64,000 bases of DNA from Actinobacillus sp. (GCA_020026055.1 JAHHRA010000007.1:1-64000), one strand, 5' to 3'. Positions 1-9,160 are shown, counted from the stretch's first letter. A program made the numbers and translations. Notes: generated from the letters alone by a model not told the origin.

Positions 1-475
1 ATACTATACTCTGCGAAATATTAATCTTAATAAAAAAAAATATTTCCTTAAGACCATTCAATATAGAAATAACAAAAACATTAATAGTTCCAAATAATAA
101 ACTTAAGGAAAATAATAAAATTATTTTTGAAAAGGAATCATTTCCAAATAAATATAATGATATTCTACTAGAAAAGAGAATAATCAAAATACTTACAACA
201 CTACTATTAAACAAAGAAGTAATAAAAGCTGTATTTAAAAAATTTATTAGTTTTTGTTTATTATATTTATAATCAGAAGTATATTTAGTAACCCCATTGC
301 TTATACCAGCTTGTGCAATACCTGAGCTTACACTCATAAAATTCTGAAATTGTCCAACTAATGCCAAACCTGATGGACCAATAAAAACAGAAGCCATTTT
401 ATTTATTAATATACTTACTAATAATTTTATGCTTGTTGACATAAAGCTTAAAACTGTTGTTTTAAACATTCTCAT
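1..475 (-). CDS. Wzx-type polysaccharide flippase, N-terminal part (cut by window edge)
   Basis: Open frame from an ATG at 475 down to base 1 with no stop, giving about 158 residues. The start lies 8 bases after the stop of the aminotransferase gene. The protein opens with hydrophobic helices and carries GPSGLALVGQF followed by GISNGVTKYTS, the pattern at the N-terminus of WzxE, the flippase that moves lipid-linked repeat units across the inner membrane. The rest lies outside the window. The order rmlB-rmlA-aminotransferase-flippase matches the end of the enterobacterial common antigen cluster, so a role in ECA-like or O-antigen-like polysaccharide export is likely. The exact substrate cannot be told. 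Confidence 0.75.
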   Translation of the reverse strand, partial: MRMFKTTVLSFMSTSIKLLVSILINKMASVFIGPSGLALVGQFQNFMSVSSGIAQAGISNGVTKYTSDYKYNKQKLINFLNTAFITSLFNSSVVSILIILFSSRISLYLFGNDSFSKIILLFSLSLLFGTINVFVISILNGLKEIFFFIKINISQSIV

Positions 476-483
476 TTAGTGCC

Positions 484-1596
484 TCAATATCGAAATATTT
501 TATAAATACGCTCAGTTACATATTCAACATCATTGATTGATAAATCACTATATAAAGGTAAACATATCACTTGGTCACTAAATGATTTTGCACAAGATAA
601 ATCAAATTTTTTTACATCCTTATAATATTCAAAATCAGAAATCAAAGGATAAAAATATCTTCTTGCAAAAATATTATCCTCTTTAAGTTTATTATATACA
701 TAATCTCTAGTTATACTATTAGAGTTAGTCTGTTCTATGAAAATAGGATAATAAGAATAATTACTCTTTTCTGCTTCTATTTTTAATAATTTTATCGCTG
801 ATATATCTTTCAACTTATAATTATAAAGCTCAACAAGCTCTTTTCGCTTTTGTATGTTTTTATCTAACTCTTTAAGATTTATTAATCCATATGCACTTCT
901 CACTTCATCCAATTTACCATTAATTCCTAATTCATTAATTGTTGTCTCATTTTCAAATCCAAAATTTTTTAATCTATCTATTTTATCTTTCATTTCTTTT
1001 GTTTGACATACAATAGCTCCCCCTTCTATAGTGTTAAAAACTTTAGTAGCATGAAAACTCAAAGTTGATAAATCTCCATAATTTAAGACTGATTGTCCAT
1101 TAATCTCTACTCCGAAAGCATGTGCTGCATCATAAATTACTTTTAAGTTATATTTATTAGCTATATTTTGTATTTTAATAACATCACATGGGTTTCCATA
1201 AACATGAACTGGTAAAATAGCACTCGTTTCACTTGATATTGCTTCTTCTATTTTATTTGGATTTAGATTACCTGTAACGGGATCAATATCAATAAAAACA
1301 GGTTTTATATCTAGCCAACCTAGTGCATGTGCCGTTGCTACAAAACTATATGGAGTAGTAATAACTTCTCCTCGTATATCTAACGCTTTTAAAGCAACTA
1401 TTAGAGGTATAGTCCCATTTGTAAACAAACAAATATACGGTACTTTCAGATACTCAGCTAAAGATTTTTCTAATTTCTGATGCCAATACCCATTGTTAGT
1501 TAAATGCTTACGCGTCCAAATGTCTTCTAAACAACTTATTAATTCTTTTAATGAAGGAAGTGTTGGTTCAGTTACAAAAATTGGTTTATTCTTCAT
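484..1596 (-). CDS. DegT/DnrJ/EryC1/StrS-family sugar aminotransferase (VioA-like)
   Basis: 370-residue PLP-dependent aminotransferase acting on nucleotide-activated deoxysugars. The N-terminal segment with LTNNG, the FTNGT pocket and the TTPYSFVATAHAL stretch are typical of this fold. The PLP lysine is in SFHATKVFNTIEGG near residue 188, and the PLP-aspartate is in VIYDAAHAFGV. From memory the sequence is closest to VioA, which makes dTDP-4-amino-4,6-dideoxyglucose from the RmlA/RmlB product. That is consistent with the two genes immediately upstream on the same strand. WecE, which makes the galactose epimer, is the alternative. It starts 10 bases after the rmlA stop, so it belongs to the same operon. 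Confidence 0.8.
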   Translation of the reverse strand: MKNKPIFVTEPTLPSLKELISCLEDIWTRKHLTNNGYWHQKLEKSLAEYLKVPYICLFTNGTIPLIVALKALDIRGEVITTPYSFVATAHALGWLDIKPVFIDIDPVTGNLNPNKIEEAISSETSAILPVHVYGNPCDVIKIQNIANKYNLKVIYDAAHAFGVEINGQSVLNYGDLSTLSFHATKVFNTIEGGAIVCQTKEMKDKIDRLKNFGFENETTINELGINGKLDEVRSAYGLINLKELDKNIQKRKELVELYNYKLKDISAIKLLKIEAEKSNYSYYPIFIEQTNSNSITRDYVYNKLKEDNIFARRYFYPLISDFEYYKDVKKFDLSCAKSFSDQVICLPLYSDLSINDVEYVTERIYKIFRY

Positions 1597-1606
1597 TAAC
1601 TACTCC

Positions 1607-2470
1607 TTATTTAATTAATTCTAATAAATAGTTACTATAGTCATTTTTTTTTAAATTACTTATTGCTATTTGCAATGTTTTTTCTTTTATCCATCCTTGA
1701 TTATAGGCAATCTCTTCTAGGCACGCGATCTTATAACCTTGACGTTTTTCTATAGTTGCAACAAAAGCACCTGCTTCTAATAGACTTTCGTGAGTCCCCG
1801 TATCAAGCCAAGCAAAGCCTCTTCCAAGTAATTGCACGTCTAATGAACCATCTTCTAAATACATTTGATTTAAAGTTGTAATTTCTAATTCTCCTCGTGC
1901 TGAAGGTTTAACTTTTTTGGCAAAATCAACGACTCGGTTGTCATAAAAATATAAGCCTGTTACAGCAAAATGGGATTTGGGGTTTTGTGGTTTTTCTTCA
2001 ATAGATAACACTTTGTTATTTTCATCAAAAGCAACAACACCAAAACGTTGCGGATCTTTTACTTGGTATCCAAATACAGTAGCACCTCTATCTTTCTTCA
2101 TCGCTGTTTGAAGCATGCTACTAAAACCTTGCCCATAGAAAATATTATCTCCCAAGACTAAACAAGCACTATCTCCCGCTAAAAACGTTTCCCCAATAAT
2201 AAAAGCTTGTGCCAGTCCTTCAGGTTTCGGTTGAACAGCATAACTGAGTTGAATACCGAATTGACTACCATCACCTAATAAGCGTTTAAATGCTGTATTA
2301 TCTTCTGGTGTAGTAATAATCAATATTTCACGAATACCAGTTAACATTAAAACTGACAATGGATAATAAATCATCGGCTTATCGTAAATAGGTAAAAGCT
2401 GTTTCGAAACTGCTTGTGTTATTGGATATAATCTTGTTCCTGAACCACCAGCTAAAATAATTCCTTTCAT
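1607..2470 (-). CDS. rmlA: Glucose-1-phosphate thymidylyltransferase
   Basis: 287 residues, the usual length of RmlA/RffH. The N-terminal nucleotide-binding motif GGSGTRLYPIT and KQLLPIYDKPMIYYPLS are diagnostic. VLGDNIFYG and the EEKPQNPKS segment form the sugar-nucleotide site. The enzyme joins dTTP and glucose-1-phosphate to make dTDP-glucose in the cytoplasm. Its start codon overlaps the stop of rmlB by four bases (ATGA), so the two are translationally coupled and act in sequence. Confidence 0.95.
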   Translation of the reverse strand: MKGIILAGGSGTRLYPITQAVSKQLLPIYDKPMIYYPLSVLMLTGIREILIITTPEDNTAFKRLLGDGSQFGIQLSYAVQPKPEGLAQAFIIGETFLAGDSACLVLGDNIFYGQGFSSMLQTAMKKDRGATVFGYQVKDPQRFGVVAFDENNKVLSIEEKPQNPKSHFAVTGLYFYDNRVVDFAKKVKPSARGELEITTLNQMYLEDGSLDVQLLGRGFAWLDTGTHESLLEAGAFVATIEKRQGYKIACLEEIAYNQGWIKEKTLQIAISNLKKNDYSNYLLELIK

Positions 2471-3549
2471 TTATTTGTCCCTAACCTCTCTAAACGATAT
2501 GATCCATTTAGAATTTCTTGCCACCAATCTTGATTTTTTATATACCATTCAACTGTTTTCCTGATTCCTGATTCAAAAGTCTCTTGCGGTCTCCAACCTA
2601 AATCACGATTGATTTTACTTGCATCAATTGCGTAACGTTGATCATGTCCAGGACGATCTTGTACAAAAGTAATTAACTCGATGTAATTCTTAATATTTTG
2701 TGGTTTATTGGGTACAAGTTCTTCTAAAATCTTACAAATCGTTTGTACCACTTCAAGGTTTGTTTTTTCGTTATGTCCACCAATATTATAGGTTTCACCC
2801 ACTTTCCCTTCTGTTAAAACTAGATAAAGAGCACGTGCATGATCTTCTACAAATAGCCAATCACGAATTTGTCGACCATTCCCATACACAGGTAGAGGTT
2901 TTCCTTTAAGGGCATTAAGGATCATCAATGGAATAAGCTTTTCTGGAAAATGATAAGGTCCATAATTATTAGAACAATTTGTCACTACCGTTGGTAACCT
3001 ATAAGTTCTATGCCATGCACGAACTAAATGATCACTAGAAGCTTTAGATGCTGAATACGGACTATTTGGTGCATAGGGCGTTGTTTCAGTAAAAAGTATA
3101 TCTTTATTATCAAGATCTCCATAAACTTCATCTGTAGAAATATGATGAAAACGAAAATTTTTTTTGCTTTTTTCAGATAAATTTTGCCAATAATGACGAG
3201 CTGCTTCTAATAAAGTATAAGTACCAATAATATTAGTATTAATAAATGCAAACGGACTATCAATTGAACGATCAACATGACTTTCTGCTGCCAAATGCAT
3301 TACGGCATCAGGTTGATATTGTGAAAAAATACGCTCTAATTCTTTAGCATCACAAATATCAATTTTTTCAAAATGATAGCGATTATTATCAGCCACATCA
3401 TTCAAAGAATCTAAATTTCCTGCATAAGTTAATTTATCTACATTAACCACGTTGTGTGGTGTATTTTTAATAATTTCACGAATAACGGCAGATCCGATAA
3501 ATCCTGCTCCACCTGTTACTAATATTGTTTTTAGTTCCATATTGTCCAA
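2467..3549 (-). CDS. rmlB: dTDP-glucose 4,6-dehydratase
   Basis: 360-residue extended short-chain dehydrogenase. The Rossmann motif TGGAGFIGS is near residue 12. STDEVYGD and YSASKASSDHL supply the catalytic Asp-Glu and Tyr-Lys of RmlB/RffG. It turns dTDP-glucose into dTDP-4-keto-6-deoxyglucose for the aminotransferase encoded downstream. Either the ATG at 3549 or the in-frame ATG three codons later could be used. This is the first gene of the operon; the 207 bases up to murA hold no obvious strong terminator. Confidence 0.95.
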   Translation of the reverse strand: MDNMELKTILVTGGAGFIGSAVIREIIKNTPHNVVNVDKLTYAGNLDSLNDVADNNRYHFEKIDICDAKELERIFSQYQPDAVMHLAAESHVDRSIDSPFAFINTNIIGTYTLLEAARHYWQNLSEKSKKNFRFHHISTDEVYGDLDNKDILFTETTPYAPNSPYSASKASSDHLVRAWHRTYRLPTVVTNCSNNYGPYHFPEKLIPLMILNALKGKPLPVYGNGRQIRDWLFVEDHARALYLVLTEGKVGETYNIGGHNEKTNLEVVQTICKILEELVPNKPQNIKNYIELITFVQDRPGHDQRYAIDASKINRDLGWRPQETFESGIRKTVEWYIKNQDWWQEILNGSYRLERLGTNK

Positions 3550-3756
3550 CTATCTCTTTTTCTAGACAAAAATAACTTTTGTATTTCTACTTTAGATAAG
3601 ACATAAAGTACGTGAATTATACTTATCTTTCCCTCTATTTCCTACGAAATCTTAAAACTCTAGTGAGAAATTAAACTAAAGAATACTTTGATATAAACTA
3701 ATCTTATAGAAAATAAATAATCATAGATTTAGATCAAGTATTACAATTACTAAAAA

Positions 3757-5019
3757 TTACTCTTCTATAAAACGTTCAATTTTTGCACCTAGTTTTTGTA
3801 GTTTTTCTTCAATATGTTCATAACCCCGATCAATATGATAAATACGGTCAACTATAGTTTCACCATGAGCAATACAGCCAGCAAGTACTAGACTAATGCT
3901 GGCTCTAAGATCTGTTGCCATCACTTCAGCCGCAGAAAGTTGTTTTACCCCGTGGCAAATAACAGTGTTGCCTTCAATTTCTGCTTTACCACCCATTCGA
4001 ATAAGTTCTGGTACGTGCATAAAACGGTTTTCAAAGATGGTTTCAGTGATCGTACTTGTGCCTTCTGCTACCATGTTAAGCAAAGTGAACTGGGCTTGCA
4101 TGTCGGTTGGGAAACCAGGATATGGTAGTGTGCGAATATTTACTGCTTTTAGGCGTTTACTTTGCATATCAAGCGTAATTTTGTCATCTTCAATATCAAT
4201 CTTTGCCCCTGCTTCTTGTAATTTTTGTAAAACAGCATCAAGAATGTGTGGATTTGTATGTGTGCAAGTAATTTTTCCACCTGAGATTGCACCAGCCACT
4301 AAGAAAGTCCCTGTTTCAATGCGGTCAGCAATAATTCTGTGTTTACCTCCACTAAGATGTGGTACACCTTCAATTTGAATATTTGGCGTACCTGCATTAG
4401 AAATTTTAGCTCCTAATTTATTTAAAAAATTCGCCGTATCCACAATTTCAGGTTCGCAAGCAGCATTTTCAATAACAGTTATACCTGAAGCAAGAGTAGC
4501 TGCCATTATCGCTGAAATAGTAGCTCCAACACTCACTTTTTCCATCACGATTCTAGTTCCTACTAATCCGTTTGGAGCAATAGCTTCAACATAACCGTCA
4601 GCCAAAGCAATTTCAGCACCGAGTTTCTTTAATGCTTCAAGATGCATATCCACAGGACGTGCACCAATAGCACATCCTCCTGGAAGAGAAACTCTACCAT
4701 ATTTAAAACGAGCAACTAATGGGGCTAATGCCCAGATTGAAGCACGCATCGTTTTAACCAAATCGTAAGATGCTGTGTAGTTATCTATGTGGCTGGCATC
4801 AAGGTATACACTATTACTTTGTTGTTTTGTTTGTACGCCAAATTGACTCAAAATTTTGAGTGTAGTTTCAATATCTTTCAATTGGGGAACATTCGTTAGT
4901 TCAATAGGTTTTTCTGCTAAGATTGCAGCAAATAAAATCGGCAGAGCAGCGTTTTTAGCCCCTGAAATTTTGACTTCACCTTGGAGTTTGGTATCCCCGT
5001 ATACACGAAATTTTTGCAT
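3757..5019 (-). CDS. murA: UDP-N-acetylglucosamine 1-carboxyvinyltransferase
   Basis: 420 residues, full length. MurA adds enolpyruvate from PEP to UDP-GlcNAc, the first committed step of peptidoglycan synthesis. The catalytic cysteine is present in PGGCAIGARPVDMH near residue 116, so the protein should be fosfomycin-sensitive in type. The N-terminal KISGAKNAALP motif and the C-terminal DLRASISLVLAG are intact. It follows ibaG by 12 bases, the conserved order mlaFEDCB-ibaG-murA of gammaproteobacteria. Confidence 0.97.
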   Translation of the reverse strand: MQKFRVYGDTKLQGEVKISGAKNAALPILFAAILAEKPIELTNVPQLKDIETTLKILSQFGVQTKQQSNSVYLDASHIDNYTASYDLVKTMRASIWALAPLVARFKYGRVSLPGGCAIGARPVDMHLEALKKLGAEIALADGYVEAIAPNGLVGTRIVMEKVSVGATISAIMAATLASGITVIENAACEPEIVDTANFLNKLGAKISNAGTPNIQIEGVPHLSGGKHRIIADRIETGTFLVAGAISGGKITCTHTNPHILDAVLQKLQEAGAKIDIEDDKITLDMQSKRLKAVNIRTLPYPGFPTDMQAQFTLLNMVAEGTSTITETIFENRFMHVPELIRMGGKAEIEGNTVICHGVKQLSAAEVMATDLRASISLVLAGCIAHGETIVDRIYHIDRGYEHIEEKLQKLGAKIERFIEE

Positions 5020-5031
5020 ATTTTTCCCTTA

Positions 5032-5286
5032 TTAGAATCCGTTTAAAACTCGTTCACGTTGCCATTTTTCTTGGTTAAAAGTGCGGATACTCAAAGCATG
5101 AATATCCCCATTACTAAAATGAGGCATTAATGGTGCATAAATTGTTTGTTGTTGTTTTACACGTGGTAAAGAGGCAAGTTCATCACTCACTACAATAACT
5201 GTGTAATGTGCATTTTCACCTTGAACATAAACTTCAGCAAGTGGTAGACTCTTCATCAGAATTTGTTCGATTTCTGTCGTTTCCAT
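5032..5286 (-). CDS. ibaG: BolA/IbaG-family protein
   Basis: 84 residues with the BolA fold: TEIEQILMKSLPLAEV, then a VVSDELAS strand, then a helix with LMPHFSNGDIHALSIRTF. Family members pair with monothiol glutaredoxins and act in iron-sulfur or acid-stress handling. The position between mlaB and murA is the standard one for ibaG (yrbA). Confidence 0.9.
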   Translation of the reverse strand: METTEIEQILMKSLPLAEVYVQGENAHYTVIVVSDELASLPRVKQQQTIYAPLMPHFSNGDIHALSIRTFNQEKWQRERVLNGF

Positions 5287-5306
5287 AAATTTATTTCTAT
5301 TCTTTG

Positions 5307-5648
5307 TTAATCAGTTGTTGTCAGAAAAATATTTATCCAAGATTTAAGGTTAAAAAGATCCGCAAGTGTTAGAAATTGAGATGAACAACTAGCAATTTGT
5401 TGCATACTTTTTTTTTCATTTACATATAAAAAATTACACAACAATGCAAAGCCTGCACTATCAAGTTGATTAATTTTGCCAAGATGCCAAATAATACGTG
5501 GATTTGTTAGAAAAAATGCTGTTCCTAATTTTTTATACGTATTCCAAAAGGGCATTAAAGTATGTCGACTCAATTCGCCTTCAATAGAAATATGCGTATC
5601 CTTACCTCGCGTTTTTATATCCCAGTGAAGTGGATGAACAGGTTGCAT
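5307..5648 (-). CDS. mlaB: Phospholipid transport STAS-domain protein MlaB
   Basis: 113-residue STAS domain. The helix-cap motif NQLDSAGFALLCNFL is the STAS signature. MlaB binds the ATPase MlaF and is needed for assembly and activity of the MlaFEDB complex in the inner membrane. Sequence conservation outside the signature is low, as usual for MlaB, so position in the operon is important support. Confidence 0.85.
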   Translation of the reverse strand: MQPVHPLHWDIKTRGKDTHISIEGELSRHTLMPFWNTYKKLGTAFFLTNPRIIWHLGKINQLDSAGFALLCNFLYVNEKKSMQQIASCSSQFLTLADLFNLKSWINIFLTTTD

Positions 5649-5657
5649 AAAATTTCC

Positions 5658-6308
5658 TTATTTACTAAAAGTTATAGGAGCAAGAGCTGCCTTTTCAACT
5701 TTCTCGATTAAGCCGTTAATACCAAATTCACGTAGTATTGGCGACCATTCTTGACGCTTGGTATCAACCATACTCACGCCTTCTACTGCAATATCATAAA
5801 CTTGCCATGCTCCAGTTTTACTGTTTTTACGCCAAAAGAAGTTCAAATTCACAGGAGCAGCACCATTAGTTTGAATAATTTTAACTTTGATGTTCACAAT
5901 ATTACTTGCGATCGGTTTCGCTTTTTCAATTTCAATTTTTTGCCCATTGTATAACGTCAAAGTTTGAGCAAAATTTTGAATAATAAAATCACTGAGAACA
6001 TAAAAAAATTTGCTTTTCTCTGTTTGTTGTAAATTACGTAGTTGAGTCCCTAAAATCATTGAGCCCGCATATTTTACATGGACATAAGGCATAAGCGTAT
6101 TTTTAACAATGATTTTTAATCGATTTGGATCTTTTTTAATCTCAGTTTGCTCAGTCGTGACTTGTCCAAATAAACTTTCTGAAGTTTTTTGCATTAAATC
6201 ATACGGGTTGCTGTCGTTTGCATATGTGTTGTTTACACAGATGAAAGTAAGAACTATCAAGCAAAAAGCAAATCCTTTTCTTTGTAGTAAAAGCATTAGG
6301 TTTAACAT
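5658..6308 (-). CDS. mlaC: Periplasmic phospholipid-binding protein MlaC
   Basis: 216 residues. An N-terminal hydrophobic signal segment (about residues 12-28) ends near NTYAND, a plausible signal peptidase I site. The mature part has the MlaC/Ttg2D pattern with PYVHVKYAGSMILG and a VYDIAVEGVSMVDTKRQEW segment. MlaC ferries phospholipid between the outer-membrane MlaA complex and MlaD. It lies between mlaD and mlaB in one operon. Confidence 0.92.
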   Translation of the reverse strand: MLNLMLLLQRKGFAFCLIVLTFICVNNTYANDSNPYDLMQKTSESLFGQVTTEQTEIKKDPNRLKIIVKNTLMPYVHVKYAGSMILGTQLRNLQQTEKSKFFYVLSDFIIQNFAQTLTLYNGQKIEIEKAKPIASNIVNIKVKIIQTNGAAPVNLNFFWRKNSKTGAWQVYDIAVEGVSMVDTKRQEWSPILREFGINGLIEKVEKAALAPITFSK

Positions 6309-6331
6309 GAGTTACCTCTTTATCGTTAAGA

Positions 6332-6805
6332 TTATTTTTTATTTTTATCACCGTAAATAAATTGCCCGACAAGATCTTCTAAAACCATTGCTGATTTAGT
6401 AGCAACAATTTTACTACCGTTTTTAAGAACAGGCGTTTCTCCATCATCAAAGCCTACGTTTAAAGCGATATACTGTTCGCCAAGCAAACCCGCAGTTCTG
6501 ATAGCAAGTGAGCTGTTACCTGGAATGTCGCTGTATTTGCTGTCAATAGCAATATCTACGACAGGTAAATAAGTTTGTTTATCAAGATAAATTTTTTCAA
6601 CTCGCCCTACGACGACACCACCAATCTTTACTGGGGAACGTTCTTTCAGTCCCCCGATATTATCGAAAATTGCACTAATTTCGTAAGTCTTTTCGTGGCT
6701 AATTCCTTGGACATTAGCAACTTTTAAACCAAGGAAAACGAAGGCACTGATACCGATGAGTAAGAAAAATCCAACCCAAAATTCATGTGTTATACTTTTT
6801 TTCAC
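6332..6805 (-). CDS. mlaD: Mla transporter MCE-domain subunit
   Basis: 157 residues: one N-terminal membrane helix (about residues 11-29) then an MCE domain with FDNIGGLKERSPVKIGGVVVG and GLLGEQYIALNVG. MlaD forms the periplasmic hexameric ring that carries lipids to and from MlaFE. The stop is 23 bases upstream of mlaC. The 63 bases between it and mlaE hold a degenerate half of a repeated hairpin (see 6826-6858). Confidence 0.93.
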   Translation of the reverse strand: MKKSITHEFWVGFFLLIGISAFVFLGLKVANVQGISHEKTYEISAIFDNIGGLKERSPVKIGGVVVGRVEKIYLDKQTYLPVVDIAIDSKYSDIPGNSSLAIRTAGLLGEQYIALNVGFDDGETPVLKNGSKIVATKSAMVLEDLVGQFIYGDKNKK

Positions 6806-6825
6806 TTTTGATCTTGTTCCTTAAA

Positions 6826-6858
6826 TGTGGAAAAATTTTCTTAGTTTGGAGGCGTGAT
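6826..6858. repeat. Half copy of the GGCGTGAT hairpin repeat
   Basis: Between mlaE and mlaD, bases 6851-6858 read GGCGTGAT, preceded by GAAAAATTTTC and AGTTTGGA. This is the right half of the element found complete at 13707-13753 and 56578-56625; no matching left arm is visible. It looks like a decayed copy. Confidence 0.45.
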
Positions 6859-6868
6859 TTGCTTATTA

Positions 6869-7675
6869 TCAAGGCGTCCCAAACATTATTGCTGTTAAAA
6901 TAAAGTCCAAACCTAATACAACTAAAGACGCATTCACTACTGTTCTTGTAGTTGCTCGGCTAATTCCTTCTGAAGTTGGCATGCAGTTATAGCCATTAAA
7001 TAATGCAATCCACATTACTGCGATGGCAAAACAAAGACTTTTTAAGAAACCATTAAAAATATCATAACGCCATTGTACTGCATTTTGCATCACTGACCAA
7101 AAATTACCTGAATCTACGCCTTTCCAATCTACTCCGACTATGGCACTTCCCCAAATTCCAATCGCAGTAAAGATAATAGCTAAAATTGGCATCGCAATAA
7201 TACCTGCCCAGAAACGTGGCGAGATGACACGACGTAATGGATCAACTGCCATCATTTCTAAACTGGAGAGTTGTTCTGTAGCTTTCATTAAACCGATTTC
7301 TGCTGTCACCGCAGAACCTGCTCTACCAGCAAAAAGTAATGCTGTTACGACAGGTCCAAGTTCACGCAATAATGAAAGAGCAACCAGCTGTCCGAGACTG
7401 GTTTCGGCAGAGAATCCAACTAACACAATATAGCCTTGTAAACCAAGTACCATGCCAATAAAAAGCCCTGATAGCAAGATAATTGCGAGAGATTGTACGC
7501 CAAGTACATAAAGTTGTTTGATAAATAATGGAAAAAGTTTACGTGGCTGTGGTTTACCTACTAATGCATTGAATAACATTATCCCTGCACGCCCAAGTTG
7601 TTGGATAAAATGTATTGTCATTTTTCCCAGTTGAGTAACAAACTGGTTAATAAATTTGGCAATAATGTCGATCAT
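6869..7675 (-). CDS. mlaE: Mla transporter permease
   Basis: 268-residue MlaE-type permease with about five membrane helices. The family signature region LLRELGPVVTALLFAGRAGSAVTAEIG is intact, with its Glu-Leu-Gly-Pro core around residues 106-109. It is the membrane core that couples MlaF ATP hydrolysis to lipid transfer for outer-membrane asymmetry. The start overlaps the end of mlaF by four bases. Confidence 0.95.
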   Translation of the reverse strand: MIDIIAKFINQFVTQLGKMTIHFIQQLGRAGIMLFNALVGKPQPRKLFPLFIKQLYVLGVQSLAIILLSGLFIGMVLGLQGYIVLVGFSAETSLGQLVALSLLRELGPVVTALLFAGRAGSAVTAEIGLMKATEQLSSLEMMAVDPLRRVISPRFWAGIIAMPILAIIFTAIGIWGSAIVGVDWKGVDSGNFWSVMQNAVQWRYDIFNGFLKSLCFAIAVMWIALFNGYNCMPTSEGISRATTRTVVNASLVVLGLDFILTAIMFGTP

Positions 7676-8490
7676 TGGAATAACTCTTGTAAATAATCTT
7701 TGGCAGGAAAATGAAAACTGACAGGACCATCTTTTTTTCCTTGCAGGAATTGCTGTACTTGAGCATCTTCCGCTTGTTGTAATTGTTGTGGTGTACCTTC
7801 AGCAATCACACGCTTATCGGCAATAATGTAAGCATAATCTGCAATACTCAACACTTCTTGCACATCATGAGAGACAATAATTGAGGTTAAATTCAATGCT
7901 TCGTTTAATGATTTAATTAAACTTACGATGATCCCCATACTAATTGGATCTTGTCCGGCAAAAGGTTCATCATACATAATTAACTCTGGGTCAAGTGCAA
8001 TTGCACGTGCAAGTGCTACTCGTCTTGCCATTCCTCCCGACAGTTCAGCAGGCATTAATTCTGCGGCACCACGTAATCCGACGGCTTGTAATTTCATCAG
8101 TACCATCATACGGATAATTTCTTCAGGCAAGTGAGTATGTTCACGAATGGGGAAAGCAACGTTTTCAAAAGTGCTGATGTCAGTAAATAATGCCCCAGAT
8201 TGAAAAAGCATACTCATACGTTTACGGGCTTTATAAAGTTCTGCTCTACTCATATGGCAAATATTTGCACTATCAAACAAAATCTTACCATGCTCAGGTT
8301 TAAGTTGACCGCTGATCAGTTTCAAAAGTGTTGTCTTTCCGATTCCTGACGGCCCCATAATCGCTGTAATTTTTCTTTTCTGGACATTGAGATTTAAATT
8401 CTCATAAATAAAGCGATCCCCACGTTTAAAAGTCATATTTTTGACTTCTACTAAAAGATCGCTGTCATGATTATGTTGTTGCTTAGACAT
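7672..8490 (-). CDS. mlaF: Mla transporter ATP-binding protein
   Basis: 272-residue ABC ATPase. Walker A is GPSGIGKTT (about residues 46-54), the signature is LSGGMARRVALARA, Walker B is ELIMYDEPFAGQD, and the switch histidine is in IIVSHDV. The C-terminal extension that contacts MlaB is present. First gene of the mlaFEDCB-ibaG-murA operon; its promoter should lie in the AT-rich region beyond 8490. Confidence 0.95.
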   Translation of the reverse strand: MSKQQHNHDSDLLVEVKNMTFKRGDRFIYENLNLNVQKRKITAIMGPSGIGKTTLLKLISGQLKPEHGKILFDSANICHMSRAELYKARKRMSMLFQSGALFTDISTFENVAFPIREHTHLPEEIIRMMVLMKLQAVGLRGAAELMPAELSGGMARRVALARAIALDPELIMYDEPFAGQDPISMGIIVSLIKSLNEALNLTSIIVSHDVQEVLSIADYAYIIADKRVIAEGTPQQLQQAEDAQVQQFLQGKKDGPVSFHFPAKDYLQELFQ

Positions 8491-8910
8491 AAAACAATTT
8501 TTGAATTAAAAACTGCAGTATTTTACACAAAATTTACTAATAAAAAAATCTTAATGCTTTTTTACTATTAATATTTTTATTTTGCTTGTTCTTTCAAACT
8601 AGAGACTTATTGTCTTACAATAAACTGATATTTTGCAGGAAAACAACTTAATACAAGCCCACTCAATTAAACCAACTTGTTTACTAACTGACATTTAAAC
8701 TCAAAACAAAATTGATTAAAAATAACACGATACAAACTCTATTTTTGCTCAGTTATTCTATTTGTTTTTTTAGTTGTTCTTTAACAAGTTTCAATATCAT
8801 TTTTAAACCTTTCACATGAATATAGTTTTTAGGAATGTGATACAAATTTTACAAAAAACTCGCAACAATGATTTGCAATTGTTGTAATAATATTTAGTAA
8901 CTTTAACTTT

Positions 8911-8964
8911 ATACTTATTAAATTTTAACTTTTATTTAAATAAAAGTTAAAATTTAATAAGTAT
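8911..8964. repeat. Perfect 54-base AT-rich palindrome
   Basis: Bases 8911-8937 are the exact reverse complement of 8938-8964, with no spacer. Arms contain only A/T except for two C/G pairs each. TTTTTG follows on the plus strand. In RNA it would form a long hairpin, in DNA a possible cruciform. It lies about 200 bases beyond the arcA stop and over 400 bases from mlaF, so it is not an ordinary terminator of either. Confidence 0.85.
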
Positions 8965-8984
8965 TTTTTGTCAAGACAGTAAAT

Positions 8985-9023
8985 ATTTAAAATTTCAAAT
9001 AATGATTATTTGAAATTTTAAAT
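8985..9023. repeat. 39-base AT-rich inverted repeat
   Basis: Arms 8985-9002 and 9006-9023 are perfectly complementary with a 3-base centre (TGA). It starts 20 bases after the 54-base palindrome. The two arm sequences are unrelated, so this is not a duplication. Confidence 0.8.
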
Positions 9024-9108
9024 TGAAGTGTTGAACAGAAATTATCACACAATAAGTCTATCGAATAGCATTATTCCTTACATAAACTAGTTTTAACGAC
9101 TAAATTTC

Positions 9109-9134
9109 ATTCCCCCAGCTTAAGAGAAGGGGGC
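9109..9134 (-). terminator. Probable arcA terminator
   Basis: CCCCC and GGGGG arms flank a 12-base loop 27 bases beyond the arcA stop. A strong GC stem in an otherwise AT-rich spacer. On the minus strand it is followed by AATGAAATTT rather than a pure T run, so its efficiency is uncertain. Confidence 0.5.
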
Positions 9135-9160
9135 GATGAACAGAAAAATCCGTTTGAAAC

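Larger units (their letters stand above)
8491..9160. other. 670-base non-coding spacer between mlaF and arcA
   Basis: Very AT-rich and without a supportable gene on either strand. It should carry the mlaF promoter and the arcA terminator. It holds two long palindromes (8911-8964 and 8985-9023), listed separately, and a weaker inverted repeat CAACAAT...ATTGTTG near 8864-8886. Confidence 0.7.
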
